Positions 63,967 to 64,000 of a stretch of 64,000 nt of DNA are shown one piece after another. Each line of letters opens with the position of its first letter. Position 1 is the stretch's first letter. The notes beneath the pieces are model-generated. The model saw only the letters and a list, made by a program, of their open reading frames with translations. It was not told the DNA's origin and searched no databases. This stretch comes from Thermonema rossianum DSM 10300 (lineage in GTDB: Bacteria > Bacteroidota > Bacteroidia > Cytophagales > Thermonemataceae): NCBI RefSeq assembly GCF_000426825.1, contig NZ_AUGC01000010.1, positions 1-64,000 of the forward strand, given 5' to 3'. The position numbers and the translations under genes are program-made.

Positions 63967-64000
63967 ATGGAATGGCTATATTGGATGTTGATACCGCTGT
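63967..64000 (+). CDS. Start of a membrane protein gene, possibly ribonuclease Y (partial)
   Basis: ATG at 63967 begins MEWLYWMLIPL, a hydrophobic N-terminus cut by the window end. In Bacteroidota rny often follows zapA and begins with a TM helix, so Rny is likely, but 11 codons cannot prove it. The 77 bases between zapA and this gene hold no gene. Confidence 0.4.
   Translation, partial: MEWLYWMLIPL

Overview
The window looks like chromosome of a member of the Bacteroidota, most like a Cytophagales-type organism. The evidence is several copies of the Bacteroidota -7 promoter element (TAnnTTTG), few Shine-Dalgarno sequences, two proteins with type IX secretion (T9SS) C-terminal sorting domains, a YfiR/DUF4154 protein, a DUF3575 protein, and the gene order pheT - small coiled coil - zapA - (rny). 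Species cannot be fixed from the sequence alone.

Layout. 1-280: end of an rRNA operon (23S 3' end, 5S, terminator), then a gene-free stretch with two REP-like palindromic units. 0.7-8 kb: a kinase-less HAMP-GAF receptor, a LolC/E-type permease and mutS on the minus strand, a TrmH-type RNA methylase, and mtgA. 8-14.8 kb: a tetR-tolC-adaptor-RND efflux operon, whose promoter lies on a perfect 15-bp inverted repeat. 14.8-18.6 kb: TM2/SHOCT protein, a large membrane-anchored propeller protein, and a YdcF/ElyC-type protein. 18.7-24.3 kb: groES-groEL, a conserved unknown, gltX and hldD. 24.4-28.6 kb: minus-strand run miaB-cobT-hemH-thioesterase. 28.6-31 kb: a YfiR-like protein coupled to a sensor histidine kinase. 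31-40 kb: a multi-pass membrane protein, a T9SS subtilase, rpiB, a lipoprotein, an alpha/beta hydrolase and a T9SS PKD-repeat protein. 40.2-48.3 kb: surface-polysaccharide locus with a Wzm/Wzt exporter, a methyltransferase, an oxidoreductase/formyltransferase/aminotransferase set suggesting a formamido sugar, a CgeB-like glycosyltransferase and a nucleotide-sugar epimerase/dehydratase. 48.3-50.2 kb: a Cys/Met-metabolism PLP enzyme and a DUF3575 protein.

50.4-59.3 kb is an obviously AT-rich accessory island between an IS256-family remnant and a decayed IS5-type insertion. It carries a GT4 glycosyltransferase overlapping a radical SAM/SPASM gene, a twice-frameshifted gene with an acidic DxD-like motif, and three genes joined by overlapping stop/start codons: a nucleotidyltransferase-tyrosine phosphatase fusion, an O-methyltransferase and a WG-repeat protein. 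Next come a small membrane protein followed by an integron attC-like site, and a lipoprotein ORF cut by the IS. The nucleotidyltransferase-phosphatase operon is the best candidate for an undescribed system.

59.4-64 kb returns to core genes: a membrane-anchored nuclease-like protein, plsY, pheT, a small coiled-coil protein, zapA and the first codons of a probable rny. No CRISPR array or tRNA gene was seen.
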